From Dichetophora obliterata (taxonomy: Eukaryota; Arthropoda; Insecta; Diptera; Sciomyzidae): a DNA stretch of 64,000 nucleotides. The notes below the pieces were generated by a model that did no database searches, was not told the origin of the DNA, and worked only from the letters and a program-made list of their open reading frames with translations. The DNA lies in assembly GCA_963920525.1 (NCBI GenBank), contig OY986435.1:225215293-225279292 (forward strand), given 5' to 3'. Both the position numbers and the translations under genes were made by a program. Below are positions 1 through 12,443 of this stretch, in pieces (positions within the stretch are counted from its first letter, which is position 1; every line of letters begins with the position of its first letter).

Positions 1-1717
1 TTACTAAGCCTGGGATTCGGTAAACCGAAGATCCTGACAGTTTGTCAAGGTCATTGAAGAACCAGTTGCCTAAGTGGCGGAAGCGTTTTTGATCCAGCGC
101 TCGGAAAGTGCAGAGGAAATGTACTGTAGATTCTTCCTCCTCTTCATCTCTACAGCTTCTGCAGAAGTCGTTGTGGGGTATATTCAATATTTGAGCGTGT
201 CTGCCAATAAGGCAGTGCCCTGTAAGAATTCCTACCATGGTACTGATGTGGTCTCTACTGAGAGAAGTGAGTTCTTTTAAACACTTAAGGTTGAGTTTGG
301 GCCAGATTTGCCACGTTATATAACACGTGTTACCAGCTGATCATCTGTTGTTGATTTAATGCCGGATATCTCATGTTTATGGAGTTAACATGTGATAAGA
401 GGAATACCAAGGCTTGCTTTATCTAAAGATAAATGTTTGGTAGTACCTGTACGAGCGAGTTCATCTACTTTGCAGTTACCTAGAAAATCCCTATGTCCAG
501 GAATCCAGCATTGAAGGATTCTGAGCTGCTTTACCATCTCATTTAGAGATCTGCGGCAGTTAAGAACTGTTTCAGATTTTATTTCAACAGTTCCTAGAAT
601 TTTCAAATCGGTTTGTCTGTCGGATAGTATGCAAATATCCATGAAAGATATCTCATTTACCTGAAGCTAAGTTAACGCTTCATGTATAGTAGCGATTTCA
701 GCTTGGAATACACTGCAATGATCAGGGAGCCTGAAGACTAAATTAATGCTGAATGCTTTCAAGTAGACTCCTCCACCTACATTGCAGTATCCATCTAGTT
801 TTGATCCATCATAAAAGATCTCAATGACATTGTGAGGTGAACGGTTTCCTAGTTCCCACTCTTCTCGAGAGGGAATGGATACATCGAACTTCCTTTCAAA
901 GGATAGTTTTTGTGTGATGTAGTCGATGGACCTAGGTATGGGAGGGAGAAATTTTCTAATGCAAGAATGTCCTAGTGTACCTATTTTCTACTGAGAGGCT
1001 GCTTCTAGGCGGATGGCTGCTTCTAGGCGGATGGCTGTATTAGCTGCCATCTGTTTGAGCTAGGATGTCAAGTGGTGTAAGATGGAGCATTATGTCTAAT
1101 GCGTTTGTTGCAGTGCTTTTTAGGGCTCCACTGATGCACAGTTCCGCTATTCTTTTAAGGTTTAAGTGAATCTGTTTTTCGAGTGCATGACACCAAACAA
1201 TAGCACCATATAGCAAGATTGGCCTTACAACTGCTGTATATAGCATAATATAGCATATAGCATACAATACTGCTGTATTGTATAAGTGAGTAACACTTGG
1301 TTGTAAGCCCCATTTACTTCCTACTGTCTTTTTGCATGAGTACAGAGCAATATTCGCTTTTTTGGCTCTCTCGAGCAGATTGGGCTTCTAGTTTAGTTTT
1401 CTATCCAGTATAAGTCCCAGGTATTTTTCTTGATCTGAGAAGTCTTGTATTTCCCAGTTCAGGACTAATTTGGGGTATATTGTGTTTTCTGGGTTAACGC
1501 TGAGCCAACAGCTGATAGCCAAGTTGACTAGAGTATTTAAGCAATTTTGAATAATGTCTCGAAGAGTAGATATGTATTTTACAGAGGTAACAATAGCAAT
1601 ATCATCGACATAAGCTATCAGCCTGCACCCCTCTAGTTCCATTTTGACTAACAGTTCATTTACTGCTAAATGCCAGAGTAGAGGCGAAAAAACATTTCCC
1701 TGATCAGTAGGACACAC
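1..1717 (-). pseudogene. Degenerate LOA/R1-group non-LTR retrotransposon (RT to RNase H), 5'-truncated
   Basis: Minus-strand fragments appear in the order expected for the second half of a LINE ORF2. At 1388-1717 there is a reverse-transcriptase palm with the active-site block AYVDD. At 1040-1267 there is a thumb-like block (VRPILLYGAIVW). At 385-642 there is an RNase H-like block with CWIPGHRDFLGN and DELA. At about 74-280 there is a C-terminal Cys/His motif (CRSCRD, then HFLC). Such proteins copy the element RNA at a nicked target; the RNase H domain is typical of the LOA/I/R1 groups. Frames change several times, so it is dead. Coding similarity stops abruptly near 1717, consistent with 5' truncation, and the element may continue before base 1. 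LOA versus R1 is not resolved by reading alone. Confidence 0.75.
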
Positions 1718-3822
1718 TTTTTACTTATTTGCTCTAAGAGAATAGAAATCATAAATCATGCATACTTTTTGTCACAATGTGCTCAATACTTTTTTACTGC
1801 TGATTTGGCTTCTTTAGCCTCAGTGCAGTGAGCATAGCTCAGAGGTGACATCAGAGGGCATTACTACTATATTTGTAACTAATTCATTAACAGTTAACTT
1901 CAATCATTCCCCACCCAAAATTATTCAGACTGCACAACAAACTCGCTCGTTACAGACTTAATATTATTTTGCTAAGAAAGTAATTTATGCTAAATAAAAA
2001 TAAGATTTCAATTAAAAACTGTTTCTTCTATTAATAAAAAATAGTTGTAACCATACTTTGATCCTGGATTGCCCGAAAGTCTATCTCAGTCCTTAACAAG
2101 ACCACGGCTCAGCATTAAATATTGACTCTTAGACTTCAAAGTCTAATTAGCAGACATTAATTAATAAACATTTTTGCCTTACTTTTTGCCCAGCATACAT
2201 AAACGTATATACATTTAAAATTAAGTTTTAATAAAATTTTAATTACATCCATTCAACTAAGAAACAATAAACATTTTTTGCTTAAAAACAATTAACTCCT
2301 AAGGTAGTCGTTGTCATCGTCATCATTATCATCAGCATCATCGTCATCATCAAATCAACAACTTATCTTTCGTGAAACATTATCTGCTTAAGTCTTGAGT
2401 TTAAAATTTCATTAAAATACATTAAAAATTAAAATTCCAAATTTCAAGACAAGAAGTAAAACATCAAAAATAATCAACATCTTCAACATCAGCATCATCA
2501 TCGTGACATCAACCATTAGCAGCATACCAAATAAGAACAACTTTGTATGAGCTCAATATTTTCACCTAACACCAAGTAATAAAGTTAAGCAGCTCGAAGA
2601 AGTAAAACGCAAAAGAAAAGTGTTGAACCAAGGTACAGAGGGACGCGTATGCAAAACGGAAACATTGTATTAAATTACAAATTCATGCAGGCACTCTATT
2701 TTTGACGTCCCCACCTCAACCATTCGAACCATAGAATACAACGAAGTAAAATCCAGCTACAATGTGGAGTAAGAATGACTTTATCTGGCTAGCTTGCAAA
2801 GCTGGGAAAATTGTTTAACTTTTATTGTCGAAAGCTATTAAACTTTTCTCATCAAATGAAGAGGAAACGCTACAATGGTTCGAAGTGAACCACTCAGAAT
2901 GTTGGCATGAAAGACAAGATGAGAGGGATAGCAATAAAACTAAACAGTGAAATCAAAATCAACAGCAAAACGAAATGAAACTAAAACTTAATATAAACAA
3001 AAAGTTACAAAAAAGTATGGAAAATTACATACTTAAACGCACACACAATGAGCTATTTTAATGTCTGAAGCACTTTGAGTAATACGTTAAAAATGCTGTT
3101 AGTTGCATGGCTTATAGCTATTCTCCGAGGCAGGCCTACCTACGTATGTATGTCTTCAGTACGTATACGTCGATGACTTCGACGCAATGTCATGTATACC
3201 CCTGATTATGGTTTCACTTTTAGTGACCTCTCTCCTTCAAGCAATTTAAATCCGAACAACGAGTTTTTAGCAATGTTTGCAACAATATTTTGACTTTTTT
3301 GCTTTTTTTTTTTTGTTGTTTTTGTTTGATTTACTTTGTTTCGCTTTTGTTTCTATTTGATTCACAAATTTGTATTGACTACCATAAGACCAAAGTAAGT
3401 AACATCAGCCAAACTCCATCTTTTCACCATCTAACCATTAAACAAAATTGAAGCTTTTAAATTGAAAAAGTTGTGCGTTGTTTGAAATTTGGAATTAACG
3501 CCTTTTTTATGACTATCAAAGGTCCATCTATTGCTTTTTATTGACTGTAATACTGAAAGAACTGAAAGTAGTTTTTTTGCCTTGTTTTGCAAAACGAAAC
3601 AAGAATGTTCACTGCAGCAACTGGTTTTTCGAGGCACAATTAATTGTTTTATTGACCCCATTCTAGCTATTTTCTGGCTTTAGAACAAATTGAAAAAAAG
3701 AAATTTTGTAAGCTTAGTTAGCTTAAGCTACCTAAATAAAATTTTAAAAATGCTTGAAACCAATCAGTCCTCAAAGGTATCTACTTTGGACTTCTATTAA
3801 TTTCTTACATGTTTTTGTTTGG
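1718..3822. other. AT-rich stretch without recognisable genes
   Basis: I find no coding region here that I can support. It holds homopolymer runs, an ATC-type microsatellite and short open frames of the kind expected by chance in AT-rich DNA. No transposon ends with target duplications were recognised. Confidence 0.6.
2313..2353. repeat. Imperfect ATC/GTC trinucleotide microsatellite
   Basis: A run of CAT/CGT/CAG-type triplets on the theme (ATC)n. A second short cluster of the same triplets appears near 2478-2510. No function is inferred. Confidence 0.7.
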
Positions 3823-3951
3823 GATATCCCTACAAAAGAGAACTGATCTTAACGAAAATCCGTAAGAAGGCTAAAAAAAAGAGTCAAAGGTGAATATTAA
3901 ATTTGAATCGGTTAGACCCTAGCGATACCTCTCTTGGACCTTTTTTTATGT
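3823..3951. repeat. Satellite-like unit left of piggyBac copy 1
   Basis: This segment shares the landmarks ACAAAAGAG...CTGATC, AACGAAAATCCGT, AAAGAGTCA and CTCTCTTGGACC with units at 6421-6720. The repeat length is roughly 115-155 bp. Removing the piggyBac element and one TTAA makes the array continuous, so the transposon landed inside it. Confidence 0.6.
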
Positions 3952-3955
3952 TTAA

Positions 3956-6416
3956 CCCTTCGTGGGACCCTAAGTAAATTATACGTCAAAGGTCTCTAAG
4001 GTCCGCTGGGACATAATATGAAAATTGCCTATAAAATGCACTAAAAGTGATTGAACACGGGCAAATTTTGGTTTTAAATTAAATATTAATTATTTTTATT
4101 GAGATATAGTCTTAATCTTATATTATTTTATTGTTCTGCTCGCTGAATTCTGGACGTTTTGCACGGCATGCAACGGTGCATCTGCTCTGAATGCTCCATA
4201 CAAACAAACTTCCTGCAATCGCAGCATGCAAATCTTGTTTTACGTTGCCTGTTGTTGTGTTGTTGACATAAATAGCAAGTTTTCCGTTGATCCCTGTGTT
4301 GGATTGGTGGTGCTTCGCTTGTAATGCTCTCTTCTAGTGGTATGACATTGTAGTCCATCATAGCTCTCTTGATATGGGGGTAGCGGGTTATACGATTATT
4401 GAGCGCCCTTTCTTCGATTTCGGGAGTAGCCAACTGCTGAGCTAATTTGTATAAAAACGACCGCCTCCTGTCGCTTTTCTGGCTCGGATTGAGGTCAATG
4501 ACGCCAATGCAGCAACGTCTACAATATTATAAAACATGGCCAGTGGCTAGCGTTTAGTACCTCTTTTACACGTGTATGTACCTAGCATTTGGTCCATCGT
4601 GTCCACTCCAGCTTTATTTTTGTTGTAATCCACAATGGCCATTGGTTTTTTACGTGCTCCTTCGACGGCGTTTGTATAATATGCTGTTGAAATGAGTACC
4701 ACTGCTTTATTTTTCTTCGGCACATATGAGCATAGCGCAACATTGTTGTCATGGTAGCCGAACAATGTACTATCAATTGGGCGATTGCGATTCTTCCTAA
4801 GCTCACTGAGAATACAAGCTTTATTTGTGCGTAAGGTACCAACATATGCTGTTCTTTGGGTAATCAAGTTTTCAGCCAATTCAAGAGACGAAAAGAAGTT
4901 GTCTGCATACACAATGCGGCCAGTAAGTAAGTATTTCTGCGCGAGCTTCATTGTCACTTTGTAGCCCAGCTGGGTTTCACGCTCCTGTCCTGGTGCTTTT
5001 CCAGAGTATATGATACCTTTGAGCGGATATTTGGTTTTTGCATCACATATCCACCACACCTTTAATCCATATTTTGCAGGCTTTGATGGAATGTACTGTG
5101 TAAATGATGTCCGTCCTCTATATGGAAACAGTTGTTCATCTACTGTTAGAGCATCATGTGGTTCGTACCGACTTGCCAAATTAGCTTGCAGCATGCGCCA
5201 AATATCATCAATTGCTGCCGTTTTGCTGCTCTGTGACCTTTCCATGCGTGTGTTCACGTTGTCAAATCGTATGTACCTCAATAGCAGTTTGAATCTTTCG
5301 AATGACATTACAGCTCTGAAGATTGGTGGATGATTTGTATCAAACAGGCAGTAAGCTGGTTCATTGTTTGACTTATATAGGCCAGAAGCTATAAGCATTG
5401 CCAGGAACGCATCAAACTCCTTGGGTGTCAATGGTTGCCATTCTTTGGGTCGTGTTGGATTAGCTTCATTCCACGCTTCAATAGTTTGTTTGGCTTTTCG
5501 GTTAGTTTCTCTTACGATTATGTGTGACATTTCCTCGGTAAAAATTGTTTTGAATATGCTCAATGGATCATCCGAAGTCATTATTGGTCCTATTCTTCTA
5601 CTTCTCATGGTGAAGATATTGTGCGATCTTACACGTGAAGTTGGTGGCGGCGCTTTCTTCCATTTCATACCATTTTTGCCAACATAATAGTCATCTGAAG
5701 TTGTTTCTTGATTTGGCGGCGTTTCATCATCATCGTCACTTGTATCTTCGTACCAGTATTCAATAGTGGCTCCACTTTCGCAATCAGAGGCTTCTTCATT
5801 TATTTGGAACGATGGATCACTTATTTCATCATCGAAATCACAACTTTGTTCATTTAGTATTTCATTTATATTGATATTTGCTTCGCACATTTTTCTTTAG
5901 CTCAATTCAATTCAAAAGTTAGTACACAACTGTTGAATATTCTTGAAGCAACTGGTTTATATACCTTTTTTTTCCAAAACATTCAGGTAGGCACGCAGGT
6001 ATAAGACAAATGCATCAGGGATGAACAAAGCAATAAAACAAGCAAACTTATACCTCCCCCTGCTCATTTCTTGGAAAACCCAATTAGCAAAAATATTTAT
6101 TTTACCTTGAAACTAAACGCAGCTGCAATTTTGAGCCATAAAACAATGAATTCCACGAAGTAATACCGTTAATTTGCTTAATTTTCATACTATGTCCCAG
6201 GGGACTTTAGGGACCTTTCTCGTAGGCAGTAAAATTAAATCCTTAGATCTCGGTAACCACTGGTCCGATTTTAATGATCGAACTCGTAAAAGACGCAGAA
6301 CTAAATGTTCCAGGAATACATGGTAAATTTGGGAGGGGGTCTTAGTGGCCAAAATAGGAGTAATTTGCGATTCAAAATCGAAAAAGTCCCTACGGACCTT
6401 AGGGTCCCACGAAGGG
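3956..6416 (-). mobile_element. piggyBac-family transposon, copy 1 (TTAA target)
   Basis: The element is bounded by TTAA at 3952-3955 and 6417-6420. The terminal inverted repeats begin CCCTTCGTGGGACC and end GGTCCCACGAAGGG. A second, subterminal inverted block is visible (GGTCTCTAAGGTCC near 3991; its partner near 6195-6220). TTAA duplication and CCC...GGG ends are diagnostic of piggyBac. The transposase reads on the minus strand and spans most of the interior. Total length is about 2.46 kb, normal for an autonomous member. Confidence 0.92.
4128..5890 (-). pseudogene. piggyBac transposase, nearly intact (one stop, one frameshift)
   Basis: This is a DDD-class cut-and-paste transposase acting at TTAA sites. 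The first 447 codons (from 5890) carry an acidic N-terminus and all three catalytic aspartates in their usual contexts: TVDEQLFPYRGR, VYADNFFSS and AGVDTMDQM. A TAG at 4547-4549 replaces what is normally a tryptophan just after the third aspartate (KR-stop-PLAMF). A frameshift between about 4460 and 4525 then leads into the last frame, which ends at 4128 with a cysteine-rich C-terminal domain (CYLCQQH, CCDCRKFVC, CMPC) of the zinc-binding type that recognises the element ends. Only two disabling lesions suggest fairly recent activity. Start chosen at the first ATG of the long frame. Confidence 0.93.
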
Positions 6417-6420
6417 TTAA

Positions 6421-6720
6421 ACATGATTTGGTTTATTGGGTACATACAAAAGTTTGCCGATCTTAACGAAACTCCGTGAGAAAGCTAGACAAAAGAGTCA
6501 TAGATGGGTACCTAAAATGTTTGAAAATTAAGTTTTTACACGATTTTTTTATGGGGAGGTACATACAAAAGAGTTCTGATCAGAACGAAAATCGCTCAAG
6601 ACTTTATGCAAATAGAGTACTGCATGCGTACTGAAATGGGTCGAAATCGGTAAGACCAAAGGGTGTCTCTCTTGGACCTATGTTAATTTTTTACATTATT
6701 TTGTTTGGGAGGTACATTTG
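6421..6720. repeat. Satellite-like units right of piggyBac copy 1
   Basis: Two units begin at about 6440 and 6555 with GTACATACAAAAG. A third start (GGGAGGTACAT) is near 6711, where the similarity ends. They match the unit at 3823-3951. Confidence 0.6.
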
Positions 6721-7932
6721 ATGTCTCATAAATATTCCCACTTGTATGAAATGAAAACTTTACTTTTGGGCACATTTGATTTTATTTACAATAGGAAAAT
6801 AAAATTGTTTATTTTTTTTCATTAAAGTGTAATAAAAAATTAAGTCACAAAATAATTTTATGCATATGTAAAAAAATTCGAAAACACATATCACTTTAAA
6901 TATTAATCGCTACTGACTTCTTCGTCAGAATAACTACAAACAATATAAATTTAATTAACTAATTTAATAAACTTCTCCACTTTTTCATCAATAATAACAT
7001 TTGATTTAGATTTGGTAGCTATTTTGGATACTTGGAGAGGCTCAGGAGTCAACAGCAATATTTTTATTAAATCTGTATCAGAGCTATTTTTTCTAAATTT
7101 ATTGTACCTTGCTTCCAATGCCTCTTCAGACAAATAGATACAAGTGCAAGGAAAAAGTGGTTAAAATTACAAGACAACTTTGTATCCAACGCCGTAGATA
7201 AGGGGGTTTAGGGGGTTCAAAACCCCCTTAGCAACCCAGAATATATTGATATATTAAATAAAAGCACAAATATGTATTACAAACTATTAAGCTATGCCAT
7301 AACATGAAGATGAACTTAAACATGAATTTAAAAATTGTATATGCTTAGTTTGCTTAGCAGATATTAAGTTAAAGGCAGGTTCTCATCTAGAGATCCAAAA
7401 ACACTGTGATGTCCACACGGTGATTTTTTATTTTCATAGAAGGAAGAAAATAAACACCTTGTGTTTTTTGAAGTTATTTATTGATTCTTAAATTGTAAAA
7501 ATAATTTTTTTTTTTGTGCATAAAAGTGAAATGTGAAACGTCAAAACGCCGTCAAAAGTCACGTTGAAAAAAAGGTACCCAAACGGTATCCATAGCAAAG
7601 CGCGTTCATGTCATCTTATATAAAAAAGTTAAAAAATGTTAAAATTATATTATATTGATTGGAGCTTGAACTTATAATATCAATAAATAGTTGAAAAATA
7701 CAAATATGGCGGATATATGAATTTTAAGTACCTTTTTCACATTTTTCGTTTTTTAGAGAGCTTCAAAAAAACCGGCCAATTTATCTGAATCTAAGTTAAT
7801 GATCCAATAAATTTTATCTGCACTCTCAAAACTGATTGAAAAATCTCTACAATAAATGTTGCGATTTTGAAAAAAAAAAAACACGCTATACAGTGAGTTT
7901 TTTAAATTTTGTCTGAAAATCAGCGTCTTTTT
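6721..7932. other. No supported gene; unrecognised minus-strand fragment and a G/C foldback
   Basis: A 60-codon minus-strand frame (6951-7133) has a coding-like composition (acidic start, then NKFRKNSSDTDLIKILLLT) but I do not recognise it. It could be a relic exon of a transposon. Near 7200-7232 a GGGGGTTTAGGGGG / AACCCCC foldback resembles terminal sequences of some insect MITEs, but no partner end or target duplication was found. Confidence 0.35.
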
Positions 7933-8227
7933 CTAAAATATGTATATATACTCTACTATTCACGCTATTTGAGCGTGTTTTGGCCCAGAGAGTCTTAAAA
8001 TATGTATATCTCTCTCCTTTCCACGTGTTTTCGCTCAGAACGCCCTAAAATATATATATTCTCTACTTTTCACGCCATTCCAGCGTGTTTTCGCTCAGAG
8101 AATTCTAAAAGATGTATATTTTCTACTTTTCACGCCATTCCAGCGTGTTTTCGCTCAGAGAATTCTAAAATATGTTTATTTTCCCTACTTTTAACACTAT
8201 TTCAGCGTGTTCTCGCTCAGATACTCC
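7933..8227. repeat. Minisatellite, five units of about 60 bp, each with a hairpin
   Basis: Units start with CTAAAATATG-like sequence at about 7933, 7995, 8045, 8105 and 8165 (lengths about 62, 50, 60, 60, 63). The best-conserved units contain CACGC and GCGTG separated by 7 bases, followed by TTTTCGCTCAGAG, so each can form a small stem. The array happens to be open in one forward frame, producing a repetitive peptide that I regard as an artefact of unit length. Confidence 0.8.
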
Positions 8228-9633
8228 TAAAAACGCTCCAGCAGCGGTATTTTACGCTTGACCTTAAATAAACACCTCTGCTTTAACGTCATATGCTTTC
8301 AAAGAGTTTATTCGAACAAGTGTCCAATTATATACAACTTAAACAGTAGATTGGTCACAGCTTAATTACTCAAGCCTTCTGGAGTAGGAAAGAGTAGCGC
8401 CTTCTGCTGACTGATTGACTCTATACAGAGTTGTTGTTGTTGCCATGTTCAAAACTTACTTGAGAGACTTCACGCATTTCTAGCTTTTTTTTACAAGCGC
8501 AGACAAGATTGGAAGACATAATTTTAGAAGAGAGTTTTTACAAGAGAGCGAAAGAAATAATTGTAGGTGAGAGGATTCACGCATTTTTAACGATAAATAT
8601 TTATAATTTTGCTCATGGGATTTAACGACAATAAATGTAGGCTATCAGTTGCCAGCAATTATTGTAGCTAATTTTCGTGAATTTTTGTTAGAGTGTACTT
8701 TAAAATAAAAAAAATACAAGTCAATCCTTAGAGTAGTTCTTGATATATCATGGGGACCAGTTTAAAAAACATGAATTTTCTGAAAACACCTTATAAGATT
8801 CGATTAATAATTTTTTTGAGTTCCTTTATGAAAATATTGGTTCCATTCGTATGCGATAACTTTTTTATGCAATTGTTTCGGCCAAACCACATCATATGCT
8901 ATCGAAAAATTAAAAATAATTGAGTCGCGTTTCAGTAAAACCTCCCTTTAAATATAATGCGATATAATTGTTTTACTTTATTTTTTCGCTATGTATTGTT
9001 GCTATCGTACTAACGTTTGCAGAAATTATCCTGAACCAGGATGTGAAATTAAAATTTATTTACTTAACGTAAAAGTACTTTCACTTGCGGTAAATTATTC
9101 TGCCGTAAAAATATAGTAAAGTTAATTGGTATTTCAGTCATCAAGCGCGTAAGACAAGAAAGTTGGTCATACTATTTAAGAAAAAAATAGTCTCGCAAAG
9201 AAGGAAATAAATGACATATATCCGAGGGTGCAGACAAATCTTTTTTTTCATAACTAAAAATAATTATGATGTATTTTAATTTATGATAATAATTTGTTAA
9301 GTATATTATAGTTAAATTTGTTTTTTCAAAATTGCTAAGCATTTTCATCATTGAATTAATTGGTTACCAGTTTTTAATAATTTCTATTTCTACCATGAGC
9401 GTTAAAATATGAGGAAATTATTTGTATTTTAAAGTCTTAAAATAAAGAGAAATCTTTTGTTATGAAAAAAAAAAATCTTTAAACACATTTAGTAGAAAAA
9501 ATTCGTGTAAAAGTCAGCCCTGAACCCGTCTATATTTTTTAATAACTACGTTATCGCTTATATCAAAAAGTATAATTGTAATTTATTATTTTTTCCGAAA
9601 TTTTAAAGACTTTACGCGGATGATTCCCAAATT
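8228..9633. other. No recognisable gene
   Basis: AT-rich sequence with stop codons in all frames at high density. I saw no transposon ends or RNA genes. Confidence 0.5.
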
Positions 9634-9903
9634 GTGACCTCCTTCCATCCTTATTGTATTAAGCTTGATGAAATTACGTTGGTAATTTTCAAGCCTTATA
9701 AGTTTAACATAGACAGATCAGATAACAAAAATTACAAGTTTACTGTCTTGGAAACGAAAAATAGGAAATTATCTTTTCAGAAAAACTGGTTAAGCGAAAA
9801 CCAGTGGCTTGCGTATTATTCAGAAGACGAAGTGAAAGTGTTTTGTTCAGTTTTCTTTGGTAAGCAAGTTGGAGGTAGAGGCAACCAGAAATTGGGTAGC
9901 TAG
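9634..9903 (+). pseudogene. Fragment resembling the TTF-type zinc-finger region of hAT/ZMYM1-like transposases
   Basis: The 89-codon frame contains KLSFQKNWLSENQWLAYY, followed about ten residues later by FCSVFFGK. That order (aromatic-rich Q..W....WL.Y segment, then F-C-x-x-F-F) is typical of the zinc-binding N-terminal region of ZMYM1-like hAT proteins. Only one of the expected cysteines is preserved. The similarity may extend a little beyond the stop (YKDIHKFERCKRK in another frame). No catalytic domain is nearby, so this is a relic at best. A chance resemblance cannot be excluded. Confidence 0.4.
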
Positions 9904-11143
9904 TTACAAAGACATTCATAAATTTGAAAGATGCAAAAGAAAAGTATAATTCTCACGAATAAAACAAATACCCAACAAAAAAACTTAGTCTCGAATTAAA
10001 GAGCGGAACCCGTGCCTAGTATAATCATTAATATTTTTCAGTAGACAAATGACAACTACGAAAGAGTCAGAATGCAACTGACAGCTCATACTAAATCTGC
10101 AACCGATGAGAATGCGATGGGAAAGGAAAAATTAGAAAGAATCTGTCATGGCTGAAACTATTTTGCTTTTTTAATTTTTTATTGATCAATCAATTAAAAT
10201 AGGATTTTGTGCAGCTGTTGAAGTAATTTATATGATTGTTACTAAATTAAGATGGATTTTAATTTTAGAATGACATTTGGGGTTTTTTTTTTTTTTTTTG
10301 TTAAACTTAATAAAAAATATTTTTATTCGTCAGATTATAAAACATGTATTATAAATGTGGTTTTTAAAACTTGCTGCATTGTATGCTTTTTTAAAAAAAT
10401 TCGTCCAAAAAATAAAGTCAAGCTTAAACAATAATAACTTCGAGCACAAAGTATATTTCAAGGTTTTGTTATTTGGACTTTTTTATGTCGCAATCTCCAT
10501 TGAATTTAATACAAAATACAATAAAAAATATTAATGAATAAAAATAGAAAAAACGTTAAAATGTGACTGTAGATTTTTCAAGGAATGAAAATTTAAGTAA
10601 AATTTAGTAGAAAATATCTAGCTAAGTAAGCATTATTAAAGTCGAAAGCTATAATTATCATAAAATATCTAACTTCTACCTTCTGTTTCTGGTAAAACCT
10701 GCTGCATCTAGCTGCTATTAAGAAAAAACACTTAATTTGAAAAAGTCTTAAAAATCAAATTTTGCCCTAAGGCAAATTTTTTAGGTACTCTTAAATTAAA
10801 AAAAAAAAAAAATAGAATTCATAATTAAAACAAGTTGTGACCTAGTTTTGTATTAGCAACCATTTTTTAAAAATTTTTTTTTTAAATTTCGCTGATTTGG
10901 TAATATTGTTTTATAGGAGATATATCTAAAAGTTATCTGATTTGAAATATTTTTAGCATGAAGTTGAGTTAAAATGAAGTTAAATAAATTAAATTTACTC
11001 TTTCAAAACATAAATACGCAATTTTATGCGGGTTTTTTTATTAAAAAAATGTAGTTTGTATGGGAGACAGGCGATGCAAATGACTTAAAATTCTATTTTT
11101 TTTTTTTTTTTGTTTTGTTAATTTGGGCTAAAACTTATTTGTA
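9904..11143. other. No recognisable gene
   Basis: Very AT-rich, with poly-T tracts near 10285 and 11095 and a poly-A tract near 10800. A short inverted pair (AAATTTTGCCC / GGGCAAATTT type) is near 10755-10785. Nothing coding was supported. Confidence 0.5.
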
Positions 11144-12443
11144 AAGGGTGTCCCAACAAGAGCGCAATTTTTAAATTTTAAATAAAACACAGATATTTAA
11201 AAAAAAAATCGTGAAACTTTATTTTATCGTAAAAATGACAGAATGAGGTTATGTATGGAACAATATAGTGCAGATGGCCGCCGCGGCTTTGCTGGCATAC
11301 ACGCGATCTTTTAATGAAATTTCAATGACCGTTTTGCATAAATGCTGCGGTATTTCATTAATGCAGCGTCCAATTTCCTCTTTTAAGGCTTGAGTCATTG
11401 TCGGCTTATTCGCGTAAACCATCGACTTCAAAAAACCCCAAAGAAAAAAAATCTAATGGTGTTAAATCGCACGATCTAGGCGGCCAACTCTGATCTCCAA
11501 AATGCGAAATAACACGACCGGGAAATGACTGATGCAGCAATTGAATTGTTTCTCGGGCTGTATGACATGTGGCGCCGTCTTGTTGGAACCACATGCCCTC
11601 CACATTCATTTCTTCAATTCTAGGCAAGAAAAAACTGGTTATCATTTCACGATACCGAACACCATTGACTGTTTGCGCTTGACCTGCCTTATTTTCATAA
11701 AAAAAGGTCCAATGATTCCTCCAGCCCAAAAACCACACCACACAGTGACACGTTGAGGATGCATTTGCTTCTCGTGAATCACTCGAGGATTTTCCTCACC
11801 CCAAATGCGACAATTCTGCCTATTGACGAAGCCATCAAGATGGAAATGGGCCTCGTCACTGAAGATGATTTTAGCGGCAAAATCAGCATTTTCATGTTGT
11901 CTCTCCAATACCCAATTAACGAACTCCCTTCACTGTCCATGTCAGCTGGCTTCAGTTCCTGAGTCAATTGAACTTTGTATGCATGAAGATGCAAATATTT
12001 CGTCAAAATTCGCTGCATAGTGGATTTGGAGACACCAATTTGCTGAGCTCGGTGTCGAATTGAGGTGGATGGAGTTTGAGCGACATCATCACGTACAGCT
12101 GCGACATTTTCAGTCGATCGACCTGGTCGAAGGCGCGTTGTTGTCTTTACATCACTAACAGACCCAGTTTCGGCAAATTTATCCATTAATCTCTTTACAG
12201 TTGACTCTTTTGGAGCATTATTGTGACCCCAAATTGATCGCAATTTGCGAATTGTAGCCGCAAAACTTTCACCATTTTGGTAAAACATTTTCACAATGAG
12301 AATGCGTTGTTCATTCGTGTAGCGCTCCATTTTTAGTAACCTTGCACCTTCTACTAGCAAACAATAACAATTGTTCAAATGTCAAACAATGACACTTCGA
12401 ATGGTGCCAAATTTAAAAATTGCGTTCTTGTTGGGACACCCTT
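11144..12443 (-). mobile_element. mariner/Tc1-superfamily transposon with TA target
   Basis: The 1300-bp element is bounded by TA at 11142-11143 and 12444-12445. The inverted ends start AAGGGTGTCCCAACAAG and extend about 35 bp with very few mismatches (AGAGCGCAA on one side, AGAACGCAA on the other). A full-length but broken transposase fills the interior on the minus strand. TA duplication plus this size fits the mariner/Tc1 superfamily. Confidence 0.92.
11249..12330 (-). pseudogene. mariner-like transposase with several frameshifts
   Basis: The minus-strand frame starts at 12330 (MERYTNEQ). The first ~140 codons are a helix-turn-helix DNA-binding region (STVKRLMDKF, later GVSKSTMQRILTKYL). 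The catalytic domain follows in three other frames: first acidic residue in IIFSDEAHF, second in WFQQDGATCHTA, third in SCDLTPLDF. I count 36 residues between the second and third aspartates, wider than the 34 of classic mariner. The protein ends in LFHT at 11249. At least three frame changes (near 11905, 11720 and 11430) make it non-functional. The gene fills the element from end to end, so no internal deletion is obvious. Confidence 0.9.

Noticed and set aside
8002..8271. Repetitive forward frame over the minisatellite
   Set aside because: Open only because several units are multiples of three in length; composition follows the DNA repeat.
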